This document shows positions 37,250 through 45,971 of a DNA stretch of 64,000 nucleotides, in pieces. The notes beneath the pieces are model-generated. The model was not told the origin of the DNA. It saw only the letters and a program-made list of their open reading frames with translations, and made no database searches. Position numbers and translations under genes: made by a program. Location: the NCBI GenBank assembly GCA_019634575.1, contig JAHCAY010000001.1:1550001-1614000 (forward strand), given 5' to 3'. Positions within the stretch are counted from its first letter, which is position 1; each line of letters opens with the position of its first letter. The DNA is from Candidatus Didemnitutus sp. GTDB lineage: Bacteria; Verrucomicrobiota; Verrucomicrobiia; Opitutales; Opitutaceae.

Positions 37250-39874
37250 ATGGAATTGCTTTTCATTCATCTAATCCTGCTCGTGTGGTTGGCGGTCGCG
37301 GCGGCCTATCGCTGGACGGAAACCACCTCGGAAACACTGCTCGGCGCCGGCGCGCTGGCGTGGGTGAATCTTGTCGGGACCGCACTGACGCTGTCGTGCT
37401 TCCACCGCTGGGGCAACGTGGGCCTCACCCTCGGCGTTTCCCTGACCCTCGGCGCCGCGACCGCCCTGCTGGCTTGGCGTTTTCCCTCGACTAACCGTCG
37501 CCACTTCGCCCCCGCGACCACACACCCCGTTGTCTATTTCGGCACCCTGGTCGCTGTCGGCCTGCTCATCGCAGGCAGCATCGCCTTGGCCGCCACCTAC
37601 GCGCCGCTCGACCCCAACGCGCTCGGCCGCACCTTGCCGCGCGCACTCCAGTTTCTGGTCGATGGCAATGTCTTCGCGGGCACGAGCGGCCAGCCGTCCC
37701 AACCCTGTCTCTTTCCGGACTACGGCATTTTGCATTCCTGGCTGCTGACCTTCCGTCCGGAACTGACCACGCTGAATTTCGTCAACCTCATCCTCTGGTT
37801 GTTCAGCGGTTGCGCGCTGCATCGATTCTGCCGGCTCGCCGGGTGCAGCCGCGAAGCCTCGCTCCTGGCTCTTGGCTGTGCCTGGTCGGCATTCCCCGTG
37901 CTCACCCAAGCGGTCACACTCGATCACCACCTCGCCGCCGGTGTCGCTCTGCTCGCCGCCGCCGCGTTCCTGCTCGCGTGGTCGAGGGATGGACGAAACT
38001 CTTCGGCGCTCTTCGGCGGCGCACTCGCCGGACTCGCCGCCGGTAGCAGTCTCGCCGCTGCGATGATCGTGCTGTGCCTCGCCGGCCTAGCAACCCTGCG
38101 TCCATTTCGTGTCCACCTGCGCCGTGGCTGGAAACTCGTGCTGCCGGGACTCGCCCTGGGGTTGCTGCCAACGCTGCTCAGCCTGATCGCCGCCGCCCGC
38201 CACGATTCGCTTGTCCACATCGTTGCCGAAACCATCGCCGCCGAATCGGCCACATTGGACGCGGTGCCTGCGCGCGAACTCGTCGGCCCGTGGGCGGACC
38301 GCGCGATCGGGCCGGGTCTCACCGGCTGCCTTTGCCTCGGAGCAGCCCTGTTGGGTTTCCGTCGCTCGCGCGAGTGGTCGCAGCCTGCATTCTGGCTCGG
38401 CGCGGTCGGGCTTGCTTGGGCCGTCATCCTCGCGTTGCCCGCGCTCGCGACTCGCCACTCGCCCCAACTCGCACCCGCCATCCTCCTCGCCGCGCCCAGT
38501 CTTGCCATCGCCCTGGATCGATGGGGGGCGCCGCGCAACCGCTGGTTGCCGCTCGCGCTTCCGCTCCTCGCCATCTGCCTCTGGTCTGGTTCGGATACGC
38601 TTCGTCACAACATCTGGCGCCCGCTGGAACCGCTGCTCAATCCCAGCGCCCCGCGCCTGGAGCCAGCCAAGCTCCGCGCCGAGCTCGAGCAACACCTCGT
38701 GCACGATGCGCGACTCAACCTCAGTCCGCCCGCTGTCCCGCACATCCGCACCGGATCCGTCCCGCGTTACGATCTCCTCCGCACGGATGCCTACAACATT
38801 CTCTCCCGTCCCCGCAGCGCCCGCAGCCGCGCCCTCGCCCATCTTGATCTGGGACCGGCCTATGTCCTTCTCACCTTCCCCGGCAAGGCCACGCCCGGCG
38901 TCGAACCGCTCGGCAGCACCAGTTCGGAATTCGCCGCACGCGACTACTTCGGCCTGCCCGGTAACGCCGACGAACAGGTCTTCGACAATAACGGCCTCCT
39001 GCTCGCGACCGTCGAGCGCAGCCGCGACACGAATCCGCCCCAACTGCTGATCGATATCGCCGGACTCCATCAACGCGACGGCGCCTGCGTCGACGTGATC
39101 GCCGAAACCGAAAGCGGCGTCGATAGACTCCTCGCCACCTTCTCGCGCGCCGGCACGCAAACCGCACCGTATCCGTCGTCGGTCCGCGCTCTTCGTTTCC
39201 GTCTGCGGAACTCCGACCCCGACGGTGCCGAACGCAGCACCGCCGTGCTCGAGGCGCTCCCGCCCGACCAATACATCGCCGCCACCTCGACCGACCCCAG
39301 ACTCTCTTTCCAATATGAGTTCGTCAGCCGCCCGGAACCGACGGCCACCAAAGCCGGTCGCGGTCTGCTGCCGACCGAGGGACCGTTTCCCGATCTCGCC
39401 CTACCGTTGTTGCGCTGGATGCGCGCCGATCGTATCCAGTTGCAAATCCCCGCCGCGCCGGACGTGAAAACCCTGCGCGTCAGCCTCAGCGCCCATCTCC
39501 ACCAGCGCCGTCAAGGCCTGCTCGAGATCTCCTGCAACGGACGTGCCGCGCAACGCATCGAGTTCACCGATCCCGAGAGTTGGCAGGATGCGATCCTGGA
39601 GTTCCCCGCGGACTCCGGCGGCAATGTCATCGAACTCCATGAACTGCCGCCCAAGCCGGGGCCGGATTGGTATGAATACCTCAATCGCTACCCTGACGTG
39701 CGGCGCCACGTGGAAATGATGCGCAAGCCCCTCGTCGAAGGCGCGCGCGAGCACTACGAAACTTGCGGCAAGGCCGAGGGCCGCACCGTCGTCCTGGTCG
39801 AGCAACCGCGCCCCGCGGCCGATGCCTATCTCTATATGTTTCGCAGCCTGCGCGTGGAGGGCCTGAAACCATGA
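37250..39874 (+). CDS. GT-C-like membrane protein with the same C-terminal module (copy 3, divergent)
   Basis: This 874-residue protein has about twelve N-terminal hydrophobic segments (to about residue 450) and a soluble C-terminal half. The first long loop reads APLDPNALGRTLPRALQFLV, the counterpart of NYDSLTYHLPRAMFYL in copies 1 and 2, so the key Asp region is changed to DPNA. The C-terminal half keeps EGPFPDLALPLLRWMRAD, a beta-rich region, DWYEYLNRYPDVRRHV...REHYETCGKAEGR and the tail YLYMFRSLRVEGL. A GTG at 37244 is an alternative start. It ends in an ATGA overlap with the next gene. Altered loop residues may mean a different donor or lost activity. Confidence 0.74.
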   Translation: MELLFIHLILLVWLAVAAAYRWTETTSETLLGAGALAWVNLVGTALTLSCFHRWGNVGLTLGVSLTLGAATALLAWRFPSTNRRHFAPATTHPVVYFGTLVAVGLLIAGSIALAATYAPLDPNALGRTLPRALQFLVDGNVFAGTSGQPSQPCLFPDYGILHSWLLTFRPELTTLNFVNLILWLFSGCALHRFCRLAGCSREASLLALGCAWSAFPVLTQAVTLDHHLAAGVALLAAAAFLLAWSRDGRNSSALFGGALAGLAAGSSLAAAMIVLCLAGLATLRPFRVHLRRGWKLVLPGLALGLLPTLLSLIAAARHDSLVHIVAETIAAESATLDAVPARELVGPWADRAIGPGLTGCLCLGAALLGFRRSREWSQPAFWLGAVGLAWAVILALPALATRHSPQLAPAILLAAPSLAIALDRWGAPRNRWLPLALPLLAICLWSGSDTLRHNIWRPLEPLLNPSAPRLEPAKLRAELEQHLVHDARLNLSPPAVPHIRTGSVPRYDLLRTDAYNILSRPRSARSRALAHLDLGPAYVLLTFPGKATPGVEPLGSTSSEFAARDYFGLPGNADEQVFDNNGLLLATVERSRDTNPPQLLIDIAGLHQRDGACVDVIAETESGVDRLLATFSRAGTQTAPYPSSVRALRFRLRNSDPDGAERSTAVLEALPPDQYIAATSTDPRLSFQYEFVSRPEPTATKAGRGLLPTEGPFPDLALPLLRWMRADRIQLQIPAAPDVKTLRVSLSAHLHQRRQGLLEISCNGRAAQRIEFTDPESWQDAILEFPADSGGNVIELHELPPKPGPDWYEYLNRYPDVRRHVEMMRKPLVEGAREHYETCGKAEGRTVVLVEQPRPAADAYLYMFRSLRVEGLKP

Positions 39875-41535
39875 GCGCCACGACTCCGCCGCTGCCGCCG
39901 GCCGCTCCAAGGAATAGCCACCGCTTCGCGCACGCAGGCATCGCTCTGCTGGCGTTGCTGTTCGCCTTTCTCACGATGACGCGCATCTCGCGCGACGATC
40001 CGTGGTATCGAAACACGGACATGAACATCCACAACATCGCCGACGCCCTGAGCCTGAATTCCGGCTATCCGCTCGGCATCGTGGATCAGCCCGCCACCAC
40101 GACGAAACTCCTCCTCGCTTTCGACTTTCGCCTGCGCGACGCGGTGGGCGCTCAACCGGTCTGGACGCTCAAACGCTTCGCTCGCAGTCCCGACCTCATC
40201 GCGCAAATCGCCGACCTGGTCCGGGCCGCGCGCCAACACAGTCGCACGCTGGTGGTGCTCTTCATTATTTTCGCCGGGTTCTTCGTGGCCCAAGCCACGC
40301 GCCGATTCGAACTCGGCTGCCTCGCCGTCGTCTTGCTCTCGGGCTGTTCCGGCCTGCTTTTCCACGGATTGCTGATCCGGCCGGAATTGCTCTGCACGAT
40401 TTTCGGCGTGATGGCCATGCACTGCGTCTGGCTCGCGACGCAGTCCACGCGACCGGCCGGTCGCACCCTCTGGCTGGTGCTGGCCGGCGCCGGTGGCGGC
40501 TTCGCCATCCTCTCCAAACTGCCCGGGCTATACTTTCTCATCCTCGTTTTCGGCTGGTGTGCCGTGTCCCCGCTGATCGCGCTGGTTGAAGGGCGAGAGG
40601 CTTCCGCCGCGCCTCCGCTCAGCCCGCGCGCCACGCTGATCCTGCCCGCGATCGGGCTGGTCCTCCTGCTCTGCGTGCTGTCGTTCAGCGCCGCCGGCTC
40701 CGAAGTGCATCCCGCTGCGGCGCGCCGGCTGCGCCTGCTCGTCGGCCTCGCGGCATTGCTGCCCCTCCTTCAGCTCGTGCGCAGCCCGTCGCGGATAACT
40801 TCGTATCTCATCGATCGCACCCTCGAGTTCGCCTTGCTGCTGGGCGGTGCCTTGGGCGCGTGCGTCGGCTGGTTCGTCGCACTGCGCGCGACCATGCCCG
40901 CGGCGGCCGCCGCCAATTACGGCGTCAAGGTGCTCGACGTCGTGTTCTTCCCGGATCCGCTCGTTCAACTCTACACTCAGCCCGGCGTCACCCATCGCCT
41001 CCACGGGCTGCTGCGGTTCTTCGTCGAGTCGCCCGTGCTCCTCGTGACCACCACCGCGTTCGCCATCGCTCTGCTTTGCCTCCGCAGCGTCAATCTCCGG
41101 CTGCGCGCATTCGCGCTCCTCTTCTACGCTCAATCGGTCGGCATGATATGGATGATGAGCAAGCGGCAGTATTTCAGCCAATACAGCATCTTCGTCGAGG
41201 TCCCGCTCGCGCTCACCTGGTGCTTCGGCCTCGCCGCGCTCCAGGAATGGTGGCAACGCCGCGCGGACGTCCACGAGCGACGCTGGCCCGCCGCCATCGC
41301 CCTCACCGCGGCCTTCATCCTCATGCTCACCATGCCGCTCGATCTGGCTCCCAAATACATCGGCTATCAGGATGACGCTTCCGTGCCGGTCTCGGACTTC
41401 ACCATCACCTTTCTCTACGACCACGACGCGCATCCGGAGGCCTACCGCGCCGCGATGAAGGCCCGCTATCCGACTCGCCCGGATTTCGTGCAGGCGCTCA
41501 GCCGCTACCTCGCGGATCCCGCCCACCGACACTAG
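39871..41535 (+). CDS. Polytopic membrane protein, probable GT-C-type glycosyltransferase
   Basis: This 554-residue protein has an N-terminal cytoplasmic segment, a membrane helix (IALLALLFAFLTMTRI), then a loop with RNTDMNIHNIADALSLNSGY. About ten further helices follow, plus a short tail (SDFTITFLYDHDAHPEAYRA). The Asp/Asn loop after helix 1 fits the catalytic-loop position of GT-C enzymes, but the family cannot be named. Start ATG 39871 lies in an ATGA overlap with the previous gene. Unlike its upstream neighbour it has no large soluble module. Confidence 0.7.
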   Translation: MSATTPPLPPAAPRNSHRFAHAGIALLALLFAFLTMTRISRDDPWYRNTDMNIHNIADALSLNSGYPLGIVDQPATTTKLLLAFDFRLRDAVGAQPVWTLKRFARSPDLIAQIADLVRAARQHSRTLVVLFIIFAGFFVAQATRRFELGCLAVVLLSGCSGLLFHGLLIRPELLCTIFGVMAMHCVWLATQSTRPAGRTLWLVLAGAGGGFAILSKLPGLYFLILVFGWCAVSPLIALVEGREASAAPPLSPRATLILPAIGLVLLLCVLSFSAAGSEVHPAAARRLRLLVGLAALLPLLQLVRSPSRITSYLIDRTLEFALLLGGALGACVGWFVALRATMPAAAAANYGVKVLDVVFFPDPLVQLYTQPGVTHRLHGLLRFFVESPVLLVTTTAFAIALLCLRSVNLRLRAFALLFYAQSVGMIWMMSKRQYFSQYSIFVEVPLALTWCFGLAALQEWWQRRADVHERRWPAAIALTAAFILMLTMPLDLAPKYIGYQDDASVPVSDFTITFLYDHDAHPEAYRAAMKARYPTRPDFVQALSRYLADPAHRH

Positions 41536-41548
41536 GGAACTTTCACCC

Positions 41549-43123
41549 ATGTCCGCGCTGTCCGCCTTATCCACCCGCTTCGTCCGCTGGCTGCCGCACC
41601 TGCTTTGCGCGGCCGCCGTCGTCGCCTGCGCGGCGATGATGGACCTCAAAGGCATCACCACCGACGAAGGCTTCCGCCTCTGGCTCATCAATGGCGGACA
41701 TTATCTCACCCCCGGAGCTGCGCCGACCGCCACTTGGAACGAGGTGCTGACCGCGGTGAATCCGTTCGCCTACCAACCGGCCTACTATCTTTTCCAAAAC
41801 GCACTGATGCGCTTCGCCGAGCGGCAGGACCTGGCGTTTTTCCGCTCCGTCAATCTCGTGTTTTTCGCGCTCTGTTTGTGGGGATTGCTGCGCTTGAGCC
41901 GGAGCTGGGCCGCATGGCCGCGCGCCTTCCTCGTCGGGCTGTTCGCGTTCAACGCCTATCTTTTCATGCACGTGCTGCAGATCCGCGAATACATCGTCGC
42001 GGTCGCGTTCTACATCTGGAGCACGCAACTCGTCCTCGCGCTCGATCGCCGCACGCTCAACCGCGAATGGGCCGACATCGGCTGCTTCCTCGGCTACGCC
42101 TTGCTGCTGGGCGTGGCGTTCTACGTGCAGACCTGGATCGTGTTCCCCGCCATCGGGCAAGGCGCCTTCCTGCTTTTCCGTCGCCGCGCGCAATTTTGGC
42201 GGTTCAGCGCGCACCTCGCCATCTGCTACCTGCTGGTCTTTTCGCTGACCTGGCCCTACCTCCGCGACCATGGTCAGAAGATCAACGTCGGCCTGTGGGA
42301 ACGCGCCCACGTCACTTTGTCGGGGCAGCTTTACCAGGGCTTCAAGCTGGTCCTGTCGGGACACGCGCCAGGCCACGATTGGTTCACCACGCTGCTGCCG
42401 ATCGCGTGGCTGGCTCTGCTCCTCGGCGGAGCGTGGCTGCTCTTCCGCCGCCGCACGCGATTGCCCGCGGATTTCACCACTGAATGCGCGCGCCAATCCT
42501 GGCTGATGATCCTCTCCCTCGCGCTGCCCCTCGCTTTCCAGATCGCTTACTATTTCAAGGTCGAGCCACTCTCCGTCTGGCCGCGCTACTTCATCGTTCA
42601 CTACTTCTTTCTCACCTGGTTGATCGCGCTCGCCTTCCGCACGATTCACACGGCGAGCGATGCCCTGCTTCCTCCCGCCCGCCGCCGCGCCGTGCTCCTG
42701 GGCGCGAGCGCCCTGCTCGTCGTGTCCGGCGTTTATCAGCTACGCAGTTTCCACCGCGACCCGTATTTCGATACGAGTCTTACCCCGGACTCCGACTGGC
42801 GCGTCGGCACGGCCGCCCTCGCTCCGCTGCTCCGCCCCGGCGACATCCTCTTCGCCACCGATTTCATCTCGCGCGCCACGATCACCTTCACGCGGCCGAC
42901 CACGCCGCCCCCAATGCTGCTCGAAGATCTCGCACATGCCGACACCGCGCCCATCAAGCGACTCGTCTACCTCGAGCAGGACTTGCATCGGTCGTCGACC
43001 CCCGAGCACATCGCGCAACTCCAGCAGCTCGGCTTCAGGCAGGTGCAGGTGAGCGATCTGCCGGCGCCCGATGGCCGCGGCCCGCTCCCGCAATGGCGCG
43101 TGCTCGTCTTCACTCGCGAGTGA
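41549..43123 (+). CDS. Polytopic membrane protein, GT39-like glycosyltransferase
   Basis: This 524-residue protein carries the GT39/PMT-like start: a first membrane helix (LLCAAAVVACAAMM) followed closely by DLKGITTDEGFRLWLINGG, whose Asp-Glu pair is where protein mannosyltransferases and ArnT-like enzymes hold their catalytic acid. Some ten more hydrophobic segments and a soluble tail of about 110 residues follow. It should use a polyprenyl-phosphate sugar on the periplasmic side. It follows the previous GT-C-like gene by 13 bases. Its final loop has PTTPPPMLLEDLAHADTAP. Confidence 0.75.
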   Translation: MSALSALSTRFVRWLPHLLCAAAVVACAAMMDLKGITTDEGFRLWLINGGHYLTPGAAPTATWNEVLTAVNPFAYQPAYYLFQNALMRFAERQDLAFFRSVNLVFFALCLWGLLRLSRSWAAWPRAFLVGLFAFNAYLFMHVLQIREYIVAVAFYIWSTQLVLALDRRTLNREWADIGCFLGYALLLGVAFYVQTWIVFPAIGQGAFLLFRRRAQFWRFSAHLAICYLLVFSLTWPYLRDHGQKINVGLWERAHVTLSGQLYQGFKLVLSGHAPGHDWFTTLLPIAWLALLLGGAWLLFRRRTRLPADFTTECARQSWLMILSLALPLAFQIAYYFKVEPLSVWPRYFIVHYFFLTWLIALAFRTIHTASDALLPPARRRAVLLGASALLVVSGVYQLRSFHRDPYFDTSLTPDSDWRVGTAALAPLLRPGDILFATDFISRATITFTRPTTPPPMLLEDLAHADTAPIKRLVYLEQDLHRSSTPEHIAQLQQLGFRQVQVSDLPAPDGRGPLPQWRVLVFTRE

Positions 43124-43244
43124 ACTGCACGGCTCACTCTCACGCCACAGTCCGAGGCGCACTGCGACGCCACCGCTGATTTCCCCACCGCCGGCTTGCC
43201 CGCCCGGCTACCGTGCCCCACGTTGGTGCCTCCACGATTCACCG

Positions 43245-44666
43245 ATGACGTCGCTCCCGGAACTCTCCGATCCTCACCTGCGGAATGTGCGCGCCTTCTA
43301 CGAAGCAGTCCCCGTCACGTTGAACTGGACCGCGCGCGGCTATCGGCGCTGGCTCGCCCACTACTACAACCTGCTGATCCCGCCGACCGCCTCGGTGCTC
43401 GAGATCGGCTGCGGCAACGGCGAACTGCTGGCGCAACTCCACGGCCGGCGAAAAGTCGGCCTCGATCTTTCCCCGCGCCAGGTTGAAGCCGCCCGACTCC
43501 GCCTCCCCGGCGCCGAGTTTCACGTGCAAGCCGGCGAGTCGCTCACCCTCGACGAGAAATTCGACTTCATCGTCGTGTCGGAGACGCTCAACCAAGCCGC
43601 CGACGTCCAGCGCCTGCTAGAGCGTCTCCATGTGGTCTCTCATCCGCAAACGCGGCTGCTGTTCAATTACTACTCCAACCTCTGGCGCCCGATCCTCGCG
43701 GTCGCCCGCACGTTCGGACTTCATGCGCCGCAACCGCAGAACAGCTGGATCAGCACCGCCGACGTGCAGAACCTGCTGCAGCTCGCCGACTGGCAGCCCG
43801 TCACGAAACAGGGCCGCCTCCTCGTGCCCGTGCCCTGCCTCGGCCTCGACCACCTCGCCAACCGCTGGCTCGCTCCGCTCTTTTCGCTCTTCTGCCTCAC
43901 CGTTTTCGGCGTCGCGCGTCCCGCGCGCCGCTCCGCCGCGGCGGATGCGCGCACCGTCTCCGTTGTCATCCCCGCCCGCAACGAAGCCGGCAACATCGAG
44001 GCCGCCGTCCTCCGCACGCCCGAGCTCGGTGCCGGCACCGAAATCATCTTCGTCGAGGGCAACTCCACCGACCACACCTGGGCCGAGATCCAACGCGTCG
44101 CCGCCGCCTACCCGCAGCGGAACATCAAGATCATGCAGCAAACCGGCCGCGGCAAAGGCGACGCCGTGCGTAAAGGCTTCGCCGCCGCCACCGGCGACAT
44201 CCTCATGATCCTCGACGCCGACCTCACGATGCCGCCCGAGGAGCTGCCGAAATTCTACGACGTCCTCGCGCGTCGCCAGGCCGACTTCGCCAACGGCTGC
44301 CGCCTCGTCTACCCGATGGACGAAAAGGCCATGCAGTTCCTCAATCTCTGCGCCAACAAAACCTTCGGCCTCATCTTCACTTGGCTGCTCGGCCAGCCCG
44401 TGAAGGACACCCTTTGCGGCACCAAGGTCCTCACTCGCGCCCACTACGAGCAGATCGCCGCCAACCGCGCCTACTTCGGCGACTTCGATCCGTTCGGCGA
44501 CTTCGACCTGCTCTTCGGCGCCGCCAAGCTCAACCTCCGCATCGTCGACGTTCCCATCCGCTACAAGGAGCGCACCTACGGCACCACCAACATCCAGCGC
44601 TGGAAACACGGCTGGCTCCTCCTGCGCATGGTGCTCTTCGCCGCCCGCAAACTGAAGTTCGTCTGA
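43245..44666 (+). CDS. Fused SAM methyltransferase and GT2 glycosyltransferase
   Basis: This 473-residue protein combines two enzymes. Residues 1 to about 225 form a class I methyltransferase with VLEIGCGNGELLAQLHGRRK, VGLDLSPRQVEAARLRLPGA and FDFIVVSETLNQAADV. Residues about 238-473 form a DPM1-like GT2 domain with VSVVIPARNEAGNIEAAV, FVEGNSTDHTW, GRGKGDAVRKGFAAATG and LDADLTMPPEELP. No C-terminal membrane helix follows, only hydrophobic stretches in the middle (FSLFCLTVFG). The frame opens at 43071, but ATG 43245 begins just before the methyltransferase. The fusion suggests that glycosyl transfer and methylation occur on the same intermediate. Confidence 0.84.
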   Translation: MTSLPELSDPHLRNVRAFYEAVPVTLNWTARGYRRWLAHYYNLLIPPTASVLEIGCGNGELLAQLHGRRKVGLDLSPRQVEAARLRLPGAEFHVQAGESLTLDEKFDFIVVSETLNQAADVQRLLERLHVVSHPQTRLLFNYYSNLWRPILAVARTFGLHAPQPQNSWISTADVQNLLQLADWQPVTKQGRLLVPVPCLGLDHLANRWLAPLFSLFCLTVFGVARPARRSAAADARTVSVVIPARNEAGNIEAAVLRTPELGAGTEIIFVEGNSTDHTWAEIQRVAAAYPQRNIKIMQQTGRGKGDAVRKGFAAATGDILMILDADLTMPPEELPKFYDVLARRQADFANGCRLVYPMDEKAMQFLNLCANKTFGLIFTWLLGQPVKDTLCGTKVLTRAHYEQIAANRAYFGDFDPFGDFDLLFGAAKLNLRIVDVPIRYKERTYGTTNIQRWKHGWLLLRMVLFAARKLKFV

Positions 44667-44680
44667 GCCGCCGCGGCCCC

Positions 44681-45955
44681 GTGCCCGTTCACTCCTACAT
44701 CGATCAACCAGCCGACTGGTCGCGCCCCTCGCGCTGCGTGATCATCCGCGGCTGGGCCTTCGCTGACGACGGTCGCACGCTCGCCGGCGTCCGCCTTCTC
44801 GCCCGCGATCGCTCGCTCCACGGCGTCGTCGGCCTGCCCCGCCCCGACGTGCGCGCCGCCCTGCCCGCCGCGCCGACCGATGACACCGGTTTCGAAATCC
44901 GCGGCACGCTCCCGCCCGGCGCACAACAGCTCCGCATCAAACTCCTCTTCTCCGACGGCTCCACCGCGCTCGCGCTCGATCGCCGCGTCCGCATCCCGCG
45001 CTCGTGGCTCCCGCTCTGGCTTGGCGGCGGACACTGGACCGAGCTCATGTTTTTCCAAATGCCGTCGCACATGGCCTACCCGCCGCGCGCGATCGATCCG
45101 GAAAGATTTCCGCCCGCCTCCCGCCGCGCCGCGCCGCGCCTCACCGTCGTCACGCCCTCCTTCCGCCACGCCGCCTACCTCGAGCAAACCATGCGCAGCG
45201 TTCTCGAACAGGACGCACCCGTCGACTACGTCGTGCAGGACGGCGGCTCCACCGACGGCTCCGTGGAAATCCTCCAACGCCTCGCGCGCGAATTCCCCGC
45301 CGATGGCGACGCCGCGCATCCGCGCCTCGTCGCGTGGTCGAGCGAACACGACGCCGGCCAGGCCGACGCCATCGCGCGCGGCTTCGCCCGCACGCACGGC
45401 GCGCCCGACGAGGTGATGGCTTACCTCAACTCCGACGATTTCTACGCGCCCGGTGCGCTGCGGTTCGTCGCCGACTACTTCGCCCGTCACCCCGAAGTCG
45501 ACGCCCTCTACGGCCACCGCGTCGTCGTCGACGAACAGTCCCGCGAGATCGCGCGCTGGTTTCTCCCCGCCCACGACGCCGCCGTCCTTCGCCTCAACGA
45601 TTTCATCCCGCAGGAGACGCTGTTCTGGCGCCGTCGCCTCTGGGATCGCGTTGGCGGACTCGACACGTCATTCCACTTCGCGGTCGACTGGGACCTGTTG
45701 CTCCGCTTCGACGCCGCCGGCGCGAACATCGTGCGCGTCCCGTATTTTCTCGCCTGCTTCCGCGCCCACGCCGCGCAAAAAACCTCCGCCGTCATGCACA
45801 GCACCGGCCAGATCGAGATCACCCGGCTCCGCGAGCGCACGCACGGCCGCACCTTTCCCGCGCACGAGATCGAGGGGCATCCGCTGCTCATGTGCTATCT
45901 CCGCCGCAGCGCCTTCCTCGAATTCGCCTGGCGCCTCGGCCTGCGCCTGTCGTGA
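44681..45955 (+). CDS. GT2 glycosyltransferase with N-terminal beta-rich domain
   Basis: This 424-residue protein starts at GTG 44681, 14 bases after the previous stop. The first ~110 residues (WSRPSRCVIIRGWAFADDG, then GLPRPDVRAALP and DDTGFEIRGTLPPGAQQLRI) look like a beta-sandwich domain that precedes GT2 domains in several bacterial glycosyltransferases (recalled pattern). From about residue 145 a typical GT2 follows: [55 protein letters not shown] and VDWDLLLRFDA. It lacks membrane helices and is likely cytoplasmic. The C-terminal domain closely resembles the second GT2 domain of the 24325 gene, so they may share an ancestor. Confidence 0.86.
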   Translation: MPVHSYIDQPADWSRPSRCVIIRGWAFADDGRTLAGVRLLARDRSLHGVVGLPRPDVRAALPAAPTDDTGFEIRGTLPPGAQQLRIKLLFSDGSTALALDRRVRIPRSWLPLWLGGGHWTELMFFQMPSHMAYPPRAIDPERFPPASRRAAPRLTVVTPSFRHAAYLEQTMRSVLEQDAPVDYVVQDGGSTDGSVEILQRLAREFPADGDAAHPRLVAWSSEHDAGQADAIARGFARTHGAPDEVMAYLNSDDFYAPGALRFVADYFARHPEVDALYGHRVVVDEQSREIARWFLPAHDAAVLRLNDFIPQETLFWRRRLWDRVGGLDTSFHFAVDWDLLLRFDAAGANIVRVPYFLACFRAHAAQKTSAVMHSTGQIEITRLRERTHGRTFPAHEIEGHPLLMCYLRRSAFLEFAWRLGLRLS

Positions 45956-45971
45956 AGCGGGCGACTGAATC

